A DNA stretch of 64,000 bases, taken from positions 171,987 through 235,986 of the forward strand of contig MNCI01016470.1 of assembly GCA_015680685.1 (NCBI GenBank). Direction: 5' to 3'. The translations under genes were made by a program, and so were the position numbers. This document shows, in pieces, positions 1 to 11,292 of this stretch. The stretch comes from Gnetum montanum. Lineage: Eukaryota; Streptophyta; Gnetopsida; Gnetales; Gnetaceae. Every line of letters begins with the position of its first letter. Position 1 is the first letter of the stretch. The notes beneath the pieces were generated by a model that ran no database searches, had not been told where the DNA came from, and saw only the letters and a program-made list of their open reading frames with translations.

Positions 1-880
1 CCAACATATTTTTTATGGCCTAGGTGCATCAAATCTTACTATAAATGGAAACTACGCTAGGAATGATGGCTTGCCACATCTATAAATTACCTCAATCTAT
101 CAACAATCATGGAAGAATTTTTCAGCCAAAAAACCAACAAAAATATAACCTATAAAAGCCAAATTTAAACATGTTTAATAAGATCCACAAAAAATTCTTT
201 TATTAGTAAAATTTTCTTGGTTTCACCTTTTGCAACATTGGGAACATAAAACCTTTGGCATTTTGAGACTTTCAGAGCAATATGACAACTTCTTGAGCAT
301 TGGATACTCTCAATGTAGTTCCAAAATTACAAAACATCAAACACCTCATTTACACCCTTGGTAACCAATGTTGTAGATTTATGTTGAGAATCAATAAGGA
401 GTTTTGATGATTGAAGTTGGAAAATTCCTAGATCATGAGGATGATCATAGAACACAACCTGCTGACTCCAATAGGTTTCAAGCCTTATCCAAGTAACTCC
501 TTGTGCATTTAGGCACACAATTTGTACACATTTTTAAATTCTTTATTTTCAATATTTATTATTATAATAAAGCATGTAGTTCATTTGTTGTGAAAATTTA
601 TTTACAATTCATTTATGTGCATTTTTTTAAAGTAGATTTGCAATTTTTATTTAAATTGTTTACACTCATTTATGCTTCCTAAGTCCCTTGATGATTAACA
701 AAACCATCTAGGTTACCTTGTATCCTCTTGGGATCCAAGGTTAAACTATTTTCATCACGAACGTTCAACTTTCCAATGACTGAATTTTCCAATGCAACAA
801 TATTATTTCAATTGTTTACAAATGACATCTTTTTGAGAAGTAGTAAGATTTTGTGAGGCTTTGCCATGCATGAGGTAGAA
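1..880. other. No supported gene; left flank of gypsy pol relic
   Basis: AT-rich sequence with only short chance reading frames. It lies downstream, on the minus strand, of the gypsy RNase H relic, so it may once have been integrase or the end of that element, but I recognise no integrase motif here. Confidence 0.4.
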
Positions 881-2720
881 CTTGATATCATCATACCACT
901 TAGGTTGGGATGTATCATCTATGACTATCATAAAAGTGCTTTCAGTGTATTGCATGATGGGTTGAGCATAATTTTATGACATTGAAGGTAACTTACTAGA
1001 AATATCAATAGTTACTTTTAAGACTAGCATAGGGTAGCATCATCAAGTATGTTTTCTATTCAAAGAACATGTTGAATATTAATCACTATAAACTATTGGA
1101 TAAGGGTTTTAGCTAGATTACAATAATGTAGCAAGTTCTTGGCCATATAAGTGTAGACCTTGGTCACCTAGTTAACCATGAGTTTAGAGTCATCTTTCAT
1201 AACTAAAAATGTATATCCTAGGTCATGAGCTATCATCAATCCTCTTACTGGCCCCTTGTATTTCACCATATTGTTTATGCATGAAAACTTGAAACAATAC
1301 ATGAAAGATTAGATTTCACCTAAGGGGAGTATGATGATGATAGTGGCACTAGCCTCATGCATAGTTAGAACTCCATAAAAATGCATTATGTCCTCATAAC
1401 CATTGGGCATGCTATTAATAAAATTGACATGTTCATTTGCGAACTCAGGATCTATGATTACATTATCTCCAATTAGAGAAGTAGTTAGTTGTGTAGTTAT
1501 GGCTTGGCATTTTGTTGCAACTTGCAATATATATAATAGGACAAATTCAGTTATTATGGCTTTTCATCAAGCTATTCAACTTCTCTCATAAATGTTAGAT
1601 GTAATGGTCCTTAGTACATTTTCTTTGCATATGATGTTAACCTATGTCCCATAGAGGTAGTGCCTTCATTTCTTCAAAGAGTAGATTAAGGCTAAGCACT
1701 ATTTTTTAACATTAGTGTATCTAGTCTCAAAGATTATTCATGCATGGATTAAATAGTAGATTGGCATATTTGCTCTATCCTATTATTCTTAATAGAGCAA
1801 AAAAACAATGAAGGTGTCTGAGATTGCAAGGTATACGAACAATGGCTTATCTTTTTGAGGTAGGTATATAGTTGATAACTAAGGTAACTCTTACTTAATA
1901 TTTTCAAAGGTTACTTAGCACTCATTTTTCTATTTAAAATGGGCTGCTTTCTGAAGTAAGTTTTGCATCGATTGCCACTTATCTGTAAGCCTTGAGATAA
2001 ATCTATAGATGAATTATAATCTACCTTGCAAACCATGTAGCTCTTTAAGGTAACTAGGTGCCAACAGGGTGGTTATGACTTTAACATTATCTGGGTCAAC
2101 ATGTATTCTTGCTTCTAAGACTATGAAGCTAATATTTTTCCTTGTTTTGATACTAAAGATTCATTTCTTAGAATTTGATCAAATTTCATACTTAAGACAA
2201 CATTGGAGGACCATATTCAAGTCTTTTGCATGGTTGATGGCTACTTTTGAATTCACTATGATATCATCAACATAGTCATTGAGAAATCCTAGCAGGTAAT
2301 CACTAAAAATGTAATTCATAACTCTTTGGTATGTTATACCTAAATTTTTTAGGCTAAAGGGCATCATGGTTTTACAAAAGGTTCCCCAAGGATTCATGAA
2401 AGTCATGTATAGTTGATATTCTAAGTTGATCCTAAGCTAGTTATATCTCAAAAACCACTCCATAAATGATAACAACACATGGCCAATAGTTTTATGAATA
2501 AGTTGGTCAATACTTAGTAGGTAAAAACCATATTTAATGGTTGATTTGTTACGATCATGGAAACCTATATGCAAATGTTTCCATTTTTCTGTGGAACTAC
2601 CATGTTGTTGGACACCTACTTTGCATAGTCAATATCCCTAAGGAAACCTACTTGGTAAATCTTTATAATTTCATTGTGAATCGATAAGACTAGGTCAAGT
2701 TGGATCTTGTGAACCTTTTT
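880..2720 (-). pseudogene. Ty3/gypsy (Tat-like) RT-RNase H relic
   Basis: This is a decayed retrotransposon polymerase read on the minus strand. The best stretch (about 2406 down to 2179) carries the gypsy RT block NPWGTFCKTMMPFSLKN, then YQRVMNYIF, then the catalytic YVDD box at 2263-2274. Upstream of it (2450-2640) a NMVVPQKNG block matches the fingers region. Downstream (2170-1950), VDPDNVKVI and LQGRL-FI-RFISRL match the RT thumb/connection. Around 1850-1820, KPLFVYLAISDT matches the start of RNase H. Stops and frameshifts occur throughout, so it is not functional. The block order and wording resemble Tat-type elements more than the Athila elements nearby (inference from memory of family motifs). 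Its gag, LTRs and integrase were not found. Confidence 0.8.
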
Positions 2721-4906
2721 CTTAACATGCTTTATGCTAGCATCAAGCATAATGTTGTATTGAATAAGACATGGGTCAAGTCTAAGCATCTCTTTATATG
2801 ATCATGCAAGATCTTTAATGTTATCCTATGGTGCTTTGGTGATATCTTGAGCAAGTCTAAGTTCAAGTGAGGAACTTAGTTTCAAAGTCTCTCCCTCACC
2901 GTTATGGGCTTTCATAGGAACTTCCACTAAGGAATTCTCAGTAATGTTACTAACTCCTAGATCTAAATTTTTACTATGTAATTAGACTACTCCAATGTTT
3001 TCTCAATTGTGGCTATGTATTCTAGGAGGTTATTGGGCTTAAGATCTAGGCAATCTTAGTTAATCAATTAGGTGATATCACCAAGTGGTCCATTCAAGCT
3101 TAGGGGTAAGCCAAGTTGTCACCACATCTCTATCATTCAATCTTGCATATCAAGGAAAATAGTTAAAATGGAATATGTGTTGTAAATTATCAAAGAAAAT
3201 ATTAACAAAAATGACAACAAATTATGAGCTATGAATTATCCTTGTATATAAGTAGCATAGATAATATATTTTAGTAGCATTCCTCAACCTATCTTAGCAA
3301 CATATTTTTATTGAAAGAGCATATGTTAATACCAATACCGTTAAGCAATGTATATGGCCTAGCCTTTTGGGCAGAGAATTTGGCCATGGGCCCCAAGTAG
3401 TATGTTTGGAATAGCACTGTTTTTCAAAATTTAGGTAATTTTGTTCTGCAATTTATGCTAGGATTTATGTGGGATAGCTTATTTCCTTACACAGTGTTCT
3501 TGCCAAGTAGTGTTACCCAAGGCACAACATTTTTCCAAAGCACAACATTATTTTCCCTATAAGCAATGTATTTCTCTAGTAATGTTTTTATTTCTTGGCA
3601 AGTAGTGTTTGTTTTTTTTTTTTTTTTTAAGAAAACAACCTTTTCTCAATACGTAGTGTTATTTTGGGAGGTTGGTGTTTTTTTTCAAACGCAACATATT
3701 TTATGATGTACACCAAGATTTATGCAAAACAATGTATTTTTCTTAGTCTTCCTTGGTGGTGTTATTCCTAGAAGCAACATTTACCTTGGCAATAGCTTTT
3801 TTTCTTACTTCAATATTTTTCCTTGCTTTAGTGCTAGAAGCAACCGTGTTTTTCCATGCTAGAGATGAGAGAAGGGATAGCATTTTGTAGGCAGTGTAAG
3901 AGTTATCAAGAATTACACTTTCAATAGGCAATGCAAACCAGAAAGAATAGCATTTTTAACTCATAAAGCAAGGTAAGCAGAGAAGGAAAAAAAAATTATT
4001 AGTAGTGCATAGCAAAGGGGGAGTAGGGTAGGCAAGGCCAACGTTTTCTATTGAAGTGCACTACGATAGAATTTTTTTTTCTTTTTTAACAATGCATGAA
4101 AAAGAAAGATGGCATTTCTTTTGGAGCATGAAAGGCAAGGAAAATTAGCATTTTTTTCTATTGGTGTGAGTAGGGAAGATGGTGGCTTTCCTTTTTTTGG
4201 AAGTGTTAGGAAGAAGGGATAGAATTTTTGTTTTTTTTTGTTTTTTTTTTTGACAACATATTTTCTAATTTACATCTAGTAGCATAATGCTAGCATTTTT
4301 CACTAGCTACAATAGGCAGTGTTGGCTTAGCGTTTTTCCTAGGGTAGATTTACATAAAATTTTACAATTGGAAACATAAATTCTTAGCATATTTTGTGAA
4401 CCTTATATTTAAATTATTAAATTTTAACTTCTGAGTATGACATTCTACCCTGTTTCAGTAACTAGATGTAGGGCATTGTTTGGACTAGGAAACAAAGAAA
4501 AGGATTAGCAACAAGGTTTAACTATAATGGTGGGAAAAAATGGAACAACCAACAAGCACACTGAAATGAAGGATGTAGAAGAGGAAAAGTGGATTATACA
4601 GTTGATGTTGTCAAATCCATTAGTAGGGGAGTCTTCAGTAGCTAGGAAATTATGTTACACTATCATTCCTTTGGCATATTTAGATTTTCTAGCCAAGCAT
4701 TTTTGTCTTCTAGCATCTCTTAGTTTGCTTGGTTATGATGGCCTTAGCATGTTTCAACATTATGATCATAATGACCCTTATGTTTTGATCTCTTAGCTTT
4801 TGGAGGTCTACATTTTTGTGTTTTTCAGTCATGTATAACCCTAGTGCATCTTAACCCTAGCAATCCCTACATTTTATTATGTTTCCAATTTTTGTGGATC
4901 ACAGCA
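2720..4906. other. Low-complexity intergenic DNA with recurring short motifs
   Basis: No gene recognised. From about 3240 to 4340 the sequence reuses degenerate forms of GCAACATATTTT, AGCATTTTT and GTAGTGTT, with T homopolymers at about 3611-3628 and 4230-4250. This looks like an eroded repeat array, perhaps LTR sequence of an unrecognised element. Confidence 0.4.
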
Positions 4907-5074
4907 TATTTTTCTAGTTTTTTAGATCCTAGGATGCTAATGTATTTCCTAGTTTTTAGCCTTGGAAGCAAAGCATATTTTCTAGCTTTCAACTCTATGA
5001 GGCCAATGTATTTCCCAGTTTTCCACCATGGGAGGCTAGCATATTTCCTAGTTTTCAACCCTAGGAGGCCATTG
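4907..5074 (+). repeat. 33-bp minisatellite, five copies
   Basis: Five head-to-tail units of 36, 33, 33, 33 and 33 bp, each beginning TATTTYCTAGTTTT and carrying CCTAGGAGGC-like sequence at its end. Because 33 is a multiple of three, the array stays open and encodes an 11-12-residue YFLVF-type repeat within a longer frame (4844-5230). I treat that frame as a by-product of the repeat. Confidence 0.8.
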
Positions 5075-5421
5075 TATTTCTTTGCACGTAACAAACATAA
5101 TGTATATCTCTATCTCAATTCGTGGCTAGCAAAAAAGTTGTCTAGATTAACCATAGTGTTAGAGGTTCTTAGCATTTTCTTATTTTTCTTGGTAAGGTAT
5201 GTAGCATATTTTATGGCTAGGAATTTATAGTGCATTTCAACTATTTAATAGAATGTATGTATAGGGTTCCATTCCAAACAATATTTTTACTTTGCTAATT
5301 TAATTTATTTCTGTTTTATTTATGACTTTTATTTTATCAAGTTGATTTTGGGTTATTGATTTTTATGCTAAGGTCAAAATTTATCTTCTCTATTTTCACA
5401 CTTCTTCATGTTGTTCACGTT

Positions 5422-6255
5422 TGATGAGTGGCAAGGTACCCCTACACTCAACCATATGAATATGAGCATTTCATGCATGATCCAGTCAAACTCCATAGAC
5501 GGGCTAGTTGTGGTATCTAGATAGTTACTCGTTGATCATAGTTCGTTGTCTTCCCACCTAGACTAGTATTTGCTTTGTCACGTATCGTTTAGTCTAGAGT
5601 GAGGTGTATGATGTGGTTTCTAACCTAGTGCTACTCCTAGAGGCAATGGAAAATAACTTGTTAAGCTAAGAGAGAAAGGGAGAGAGAATCTAAGCTAGCC
5701 TAAGTGCAATGAGCATCTATTCCTTAATCATCTGTACACATCTTGGACCTCATGCACGACTACCATTGGGATTACCAAGTGCATGGCCTAGGTACACTAC
5801 TAGGATGCCGAGTAGTCACACTTAAATGCTCGTGATTAAGTCGTATTCATTCCACGTTTAAGGAGTTTAAGGTAAAGAGATATTAACTACAAAAGCAATA
5901 AATAAAAATAACAATTAAATAATTAAACTAAGTGAATGCTACAATGATGAAGTAATCTCAATCTTTATTATTGGTCATGTGCATGTCCAAGTACATCACA
6001 CTCAAATAAAGGTACCATACAATTACAATCATCACACTGTGAGCATGCACTAGGAGAAAAGAGTTGAGAGAAAAAAATGACAAAAGGAACCTACTCTAAA
6101 ACTAAACTAACTATTGAAACTTACTAAAAAATTGAAACTTTCCTGTGTGCCCCATTGTGTATTTATAGGCGACCTGATATCATGAGCCAAGCTGCGATAT
6201 CGTGTACGTCATATCGTGGGTGCGATGTCGTAGTCTGATGAATCATGATTCATCA
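5422..6255 (-). repeat. Element A 3' LTR (834 bp)
   Basis: Pairs with 13647-14518. It starts TGATGAGTGG and ends ATTCATCA. On the minus strand it carries a TATAAATA box (6160-6167), a hairpin with the AATAAA signal (5961-6013), and GATATC-type palindromes between the box and the outer end (about 6175-6235). Confidence 0.9.
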
Positions 6256-6275
6256 TACCCCCATGACTGAATGAA
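6256..6275 (-). other. Element A polypurine tract (plus-strand primer)
   Basis: On the minus strand TTCAGTCATGGGGGTA abuts the LTR start TGATGAATC. This is the expected place for the primer of plus-strand DNA synthesis in an LTR element. Confidence 0.75.
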
Positions 6276-6425
6276 AACTCATCCTTGAGTCAAACAAAAT
6301 GAGAACAAGCCCCATTGATTACACAGTGGAGAGGTATGGGATTATTGATTGACTAGGAATTTATTCATGCCACAGTGGAGAATTGAATATTAAAAAATTG
6401 GGACATGAATACAAAAATTACAAAA

Positions 6426-9216
6426 TTACAAAACTTTGTTGAAATCATGTGGTTCCAAGTGGCGGTGGCTCCTCCATGGGATGCTTCTCCTTGTCTTGTG
6501 CTCCAAATTTTGGAATTTGATGGCTCTACAATATGCTTGAAGCTTTTCCTCTTCAGTTTGGGGGTCTTGTGTTCTCCATGCTGATGCTCCAATGTTTGAT
6601 GGAGTTGGCACCTCCCATGAACATGGTAGTTGTGGGAACATTTGATTTACTTTAACATACCAAGCCACAAACAATCGTCATTCCTCCTTGTAGGCTCTGG
6701 CTTTGTCCCTGTACCTTTGGAAATCTGTAAGCCATTGAGCCAAGTTCGCTACAACATCTTTCTAGCCTTGGTAGCTGGTCTTAACCACCTCTATTTTAGA
6801 ATTTGAAATTTCTAGCTTCCACAACATTTTCTTGTGCTCTCCAAATTCTTCTTCATATTTGGTTTGCTTCTCGAGCTCTATTCTAAAGTGTCCTATTGTC
6901 AACATGGCTAGATTGGCACACTGCAAGTTTACCAATTCCATGTACTCTATGAGATATTGAATCTGCAGGTCCCAACTTTTAAGCTCTAATTGGTGGGCAA
7001 ATGCATATGTGTCTAGTATGGCCCACCAATCATTGTGTTGAGCATTGAAAGTGTTGATGTGGGCCTTGGCCATATGGATCTCCTTTTCTATGACTTTCTT
7101 GTACATCCCCACCTGGTCTCTAAAGTGCTCCTTTAACTTTTCATGTTTCTTGGTCTCATTTTACCACGCGCTTATTTCAATGGCCATCTTCTGATGGATT
7201 ACATGTACCTCCTCCATTGAGAGGGTTTGATTCTCTCTAGCTAAATAATTCATGTCTTGGTTAACCCTGACCAGCTATTCTTGTAATTGCTAAAAATTTT
7301 CCTCAAGAACATTTTCTGTTTCTCCATAGTGCTCAACCAAATATTGTCAAAACGAGCTATTTATTCTCTTCTTATAAGGCTCTGAGTGCCTTGGTGTATG
7401 TGTAGGTTTGTGCTTGTTCCTTGGAGGCATCCTAGCTAGCATTCTCCTTCTCCTCTGCCACTCTTTTATTGTCCACCAATAGTTTATTAAGTTTCTCTAT
7501 CCTAAAAGTGTCTAGCTGGTCTACGGGAATAAACTGAGATGGGTCTCACTGTGCAGCTTGCAGGGCAATGAGCCTTTCTTAGAGTCTTGCCAACTCTACT
7601 TCTACATGCTCAGCCCTGGTCTCTGCCATGACCAGCTTTCCTTTGGTGGAGATGAGGTGTGATTGCACTACTATGACATCTTGTGGGTCCTCGAACAAGG
7701 ATTTCATTACTTGTCCTATCTGCAGCAATCGATCAAGGACATCCTCATGCTCCATAGGAGTCATTGAGAGACCAGCTAGAGTTTGAACATCCTATGCTCC
7801 TATGAAATCAACAAGTGGCACAACAAGGACGTTGAAAGATTTTTTGATGTGCTTTGTGACCACTTCTGTGGCTCTTGTTGCATCTTGGTGCTACATGACC
7901 ACCACTATGGCCTCTTCACCTATTTCCAATTGCACTTGGAAAGATGCAACATTCCCTAAAATTTGTTATGAACAATGAGTCTCCCCTCCTCCTATTTGAA
8001 TGGACACTTTGCCCCATGCACAATTAATAGAAATTGTGGATCATATGGTATCATCAATGATGTGGAAGAGATTAGCATCACCATGACTTCCCCAACTGAC
8101 CATCTCAGCGATGGCCCTGAGATGACTCATTGACAGTCGATAATCCTGTGGCAGTAATGATAGTTGGTCTCATTGGCTCATGCTAGACCCTGCTTGTTGT
8201 TGACTAGGCCCTGTGCTCAGGAGTTGGCTAGGCCCTACAATTTGAGTTGCAGTGGGCCCCACCATCTATTCTTTCTCTAGCTTCAATGTCTCACCAGGAC
8301 TTTTCCTTAGGGCTAGTGGCTATAGTAGTTTGGTGAATGAAGCATTTTGGGCTCTTTTGGGAACATCATTGGTGTACCCTAGAATACCAGCACGTTTGCA
8401 CAACTTCCTAATGAGAAAAGGGAAGGGAAATGTAGACTTCCCTATCTTCTGTTCTTCAAACCGTCTCAAGATCTCCATGAGATACAGATGAGGAAGGTTA
8501 GCATTAGCCTTTCCCATCAATATCACACATTCCTTTGCCGCATACATTGAGATTCTTTTTAATCCTCTCATGGGGAAGATGTAATAAGTGCCAATTCTAA
8601 AGTATATCTTTTCTTCCAGCGTCAACTCTCCATATGTCTTGTCCTCTTTGCTATACACCCTATCCAACCAAACTCTTCACACATCAACATCAGAGCGAGT
8701 GGATAGGTGAGCAACTTTTGGCCCTGTATTCAAAAGCTTCAACACTTCTAAGATGCCCTTGGTGGAAAAATCTATAGACACACCACAAATGTCAACTGTG
8801 TTTCCCTCTTCCTTATTGTGCCAAAATTGGTATATTTATCCTAAGTACCAAGCACCATTTTTAGAGAGGATAGGCCATAATGGAGACCCTTTGAGTTGGT
8901 CCCTAACAGCCTTAGGAGAAAATTTTGTGAAAGGTCCAAAGTTTAATTCCATGATCACAGTTGTCAACGTGGACCTTTTTCAAATATCTTGGACACACTC
9001 TGGGGACAACATGAGGTGTTGTCCCTGTTCAAGCTCTTCAGCAACTCCTTCTTCCACCTATCCCAAGTATGTAATAGCAGGAATCTCTTGAAGGATGCTA
9101 AATGATTTCACCTCCTTCTCTGCATGTCATTTGGGATACACTTGTCCTCTGCCTCTCCTGGGTCTCTTGGACACACTTTGAAAGGGTCCTTTTTGTTGTC
9201 CACGTTTAGGGGCCAT
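6426..9216 (-). pseudogene. Element A third ORF (env-position protein), broken
   Basis: A long minus-strand coding trace at the position where Athila elements carry their third ORF, between pol and the 3' LTR. The likely start is the ATG at 9216, reading MAPKRGQQKG with a basic N-terminus. A conserved-looking block at about 8940-8320 contains YGELTLEEKIYFRIGTYY and ends LIRKLCKRAGI, a wording known from plant retrotransposon third ORFs (recalled). The later half (about 7900-6700) is rich in E, K, Q and L and looks coiled coil. The trace ends at the stop near 6426. Several stops and frameshifts interrupt it. No clear signal peptide or membrane segment was seen, so an envelope role is not supported by sequence. 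Element B carries a relative at 22355-25147. Confidence 0.7.
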
Positions 9217-9727
9217 TTGCAATCACATGAGGCCAACCATTAGTAAGATTTTTTACAAAATTTAAGTTATACCTTACTTTTACCTTAATGAATTCATTTC
9301 TTATTTCATGTGATCTAGAGTTAGAGGATCTTGTGGAAATGTCCCCAAAAATTTTTAATATTGGGCCACTTAATTTGATTAGGTGGCTTTAAAATTTAAT
9401 TTCTTGGTGTAGGTGAGGAGATAAGATTGTTTTTGGCACATGTTTATTATCATTTTTTGTAATCAATTACCCTTTATAGTATCCTTCAAACGATGACGAA
9501 TTTCAAATAATTTATACATAATTTGAAGTGTACCCCTCCCCCATGACTATGCTGAACACTCTAAGTTCAAGTAGGTTCTTTCGAAAGAAGAATTGGAGTG
9601 CTAGCGAGCGAGTTATGGCTATTGGAATAAGAGGTGCACAAGTTGTGAGTTGTAGAAGAAAATTTAAAAAAATTTCCCCATGTGAACAATTGAAAATGAT
9701 GTTGACATGTGTGGGGCAGGGGGGTCC

Positions 9728-9825
9728 ATATATATAGTTTTACGCAACGTGATATCATATATGCAATAGCACTGTCGTGATATCGTGTTAGACACGATAT
9801 CACATACGCGATATCGCAGCCTATC
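9728..9825 (-). promoter_or_regulatory. Internal promoter-like block of element A
   Basis: On the minus strand, TATATATA (9728-9735) is preceded upstream (9745-9820) by several GATATC palindromes, including CACGATATCAC and GCGATATCGC. The same layout, palindromes then a TATA box, occurs in this element's LTR upstream region. It lies about 510 bp before the third-ORF start at 9216. Promoter activity is inferred. Confidence 0.5.
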
Positions 9826-11205
9826 TAAAGTAGGGTACTTAGAAGAATTGATAAATTTCTGAAATACTAAACTCAAAAATGAAGGACTTGAAGTCGATGT
9901 AAAAGGTCCAGGGTAACATTAAATAGTCCAGAAAAAAAAAGTATAATGGTGTAGAATCAGGCAATGGAATGCATGAATCGGATGAGGAGAAAGGACATGT
10001 GTCAGTTCATAGGAATGTTTGAACTAGAAGGATAATGAGGGAAAGAGTATTGTAATTCTTGGAGGGTATAAAATGATGTGATGGTGAGCAATAAGTACAA
10101 ATTACAAAAGTTACACAAGTGGGTCCTCCCCAAAGTAGGTTCCTACCTATAATGCCCTTACATAACCATACCTTAAAATGTTCGTAGGCACTAGAAGGGT
10201 TAAATGTAATCCACACCAATTCCACAAAACACACACATCTAGATACCACCATGATGAGGTATGAATTCAATGTTGCACAAGATACAAGTCACAAATTCAT
10301 GAATAGTGAGATGAGGTGAATTGTAGAAGGGATTGCAGAGATTGGGACATGAGGTAATTGACTCAAGGCACAATGAATCCTCAGTGTAAGGCATGATTAA
10401 TGTGTCATTAGCCTGTTGCTCAAAAATCAGGACCAAGTCCATTCCTCTTATCACTGACATTGCATTGTTTCATCCCATGATGGACAACCATAAGAGTACC
10501 ACGACAATAACGAATACGATCACTTGGCATTTTGTTCAAGGGAGGAGTGATTCGGAATTGCTTTGTGGTACTTTGAGCTTGATATTTTCTTTTTCTTTTT
10601 GTGTGGCTTCTTTGGCACACTCTTATTACTTCTTTTTTTTCTCTTCTCTTTTTTTTTTTGAATGCTTAATCTAGAAAAGCTACTTACCTTCAGGCATGGG
10701 TGCATGTCTTTCTAGTGGGACCCCCTAGAATAGCATTTGTTTTCCTTGATTGAGTGCCTTTTGATTACTCTTACTCCCATTTTTCATTAGATCTATAAGG
10801 ATCTTAGTACAACCAAGCTACATGTTAACTCCTATAGATGTCACCAAAGAGAATCCATAAGTCCCCTTGATGTCACACCCTGGCCATTCCTGCTTAGTCC
10901 ATCCTTCTTCGCTCTAGACATAATGAATACAAAATTACTTTAAGTTTTAATGATGTCAAGAATATCATCGGACCTAGAGTAGAACCTCTTCTTAATAGAA
11001 TGGGTGGGTGGATGTTGTGGGCTTGCTATCCAAATAATTAGTCACATGAGTCACATGAGTGTTTTATTCATAGATGAGATTACTCATAAAAAGACAAAAG
11101 GAAAAAAAGACAAAATAATAAATTGAAAGATGAAAAAATGGAAAACAAAATATTGTAAAATTAAAGAAAAGGAAAACATTTATTAATTCTGCTGTTGTTA
11201 GAATG
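9826..11205. other. Element A spacer between gag remnant and internal promoter
   Basis: Noncoding. It includes a stretch (about 10120-10210) with GTCCTCCCCAAAG and ATGCCCTTA that recurs in element C at 50788-50850, a T-rich run near 10630-10660, and an A-rich tract (11090-11180) next to the internal purine tract. Confidence 0.6.
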
Positions 11206-11230
11206 GGTGATACCCCCCATAACTAAACAG
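11206..11230 (-). other. Element A internal polypurine tract-like site
   Basis: Minus strand TTTAGTTATGGGGGGTATCA closely copies the element's 3' purine tract plus LTR start. Equivalent sites occur in B (27268-27284) and C (52027-52040). Confidence 0.55.
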
Positions 11231-11292
11231 TTGAGCATAGCTAGAATTAATAAATGGAAGGTTTGGATCCAAGCATTTGAAAACATTGGAGT

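Noticed and set aside
4844-5230. 128-residue plus-strand frame rich in Tyr/Phe/Leu
   Set aside because: Most of it encodes the 33-bp minisatellite; no start context or homology supports a gene.
8252-8491. Plus-strand frame inside element A
   Set aside because: Antisense to the conserved LCKRAGI block of the third ORF.
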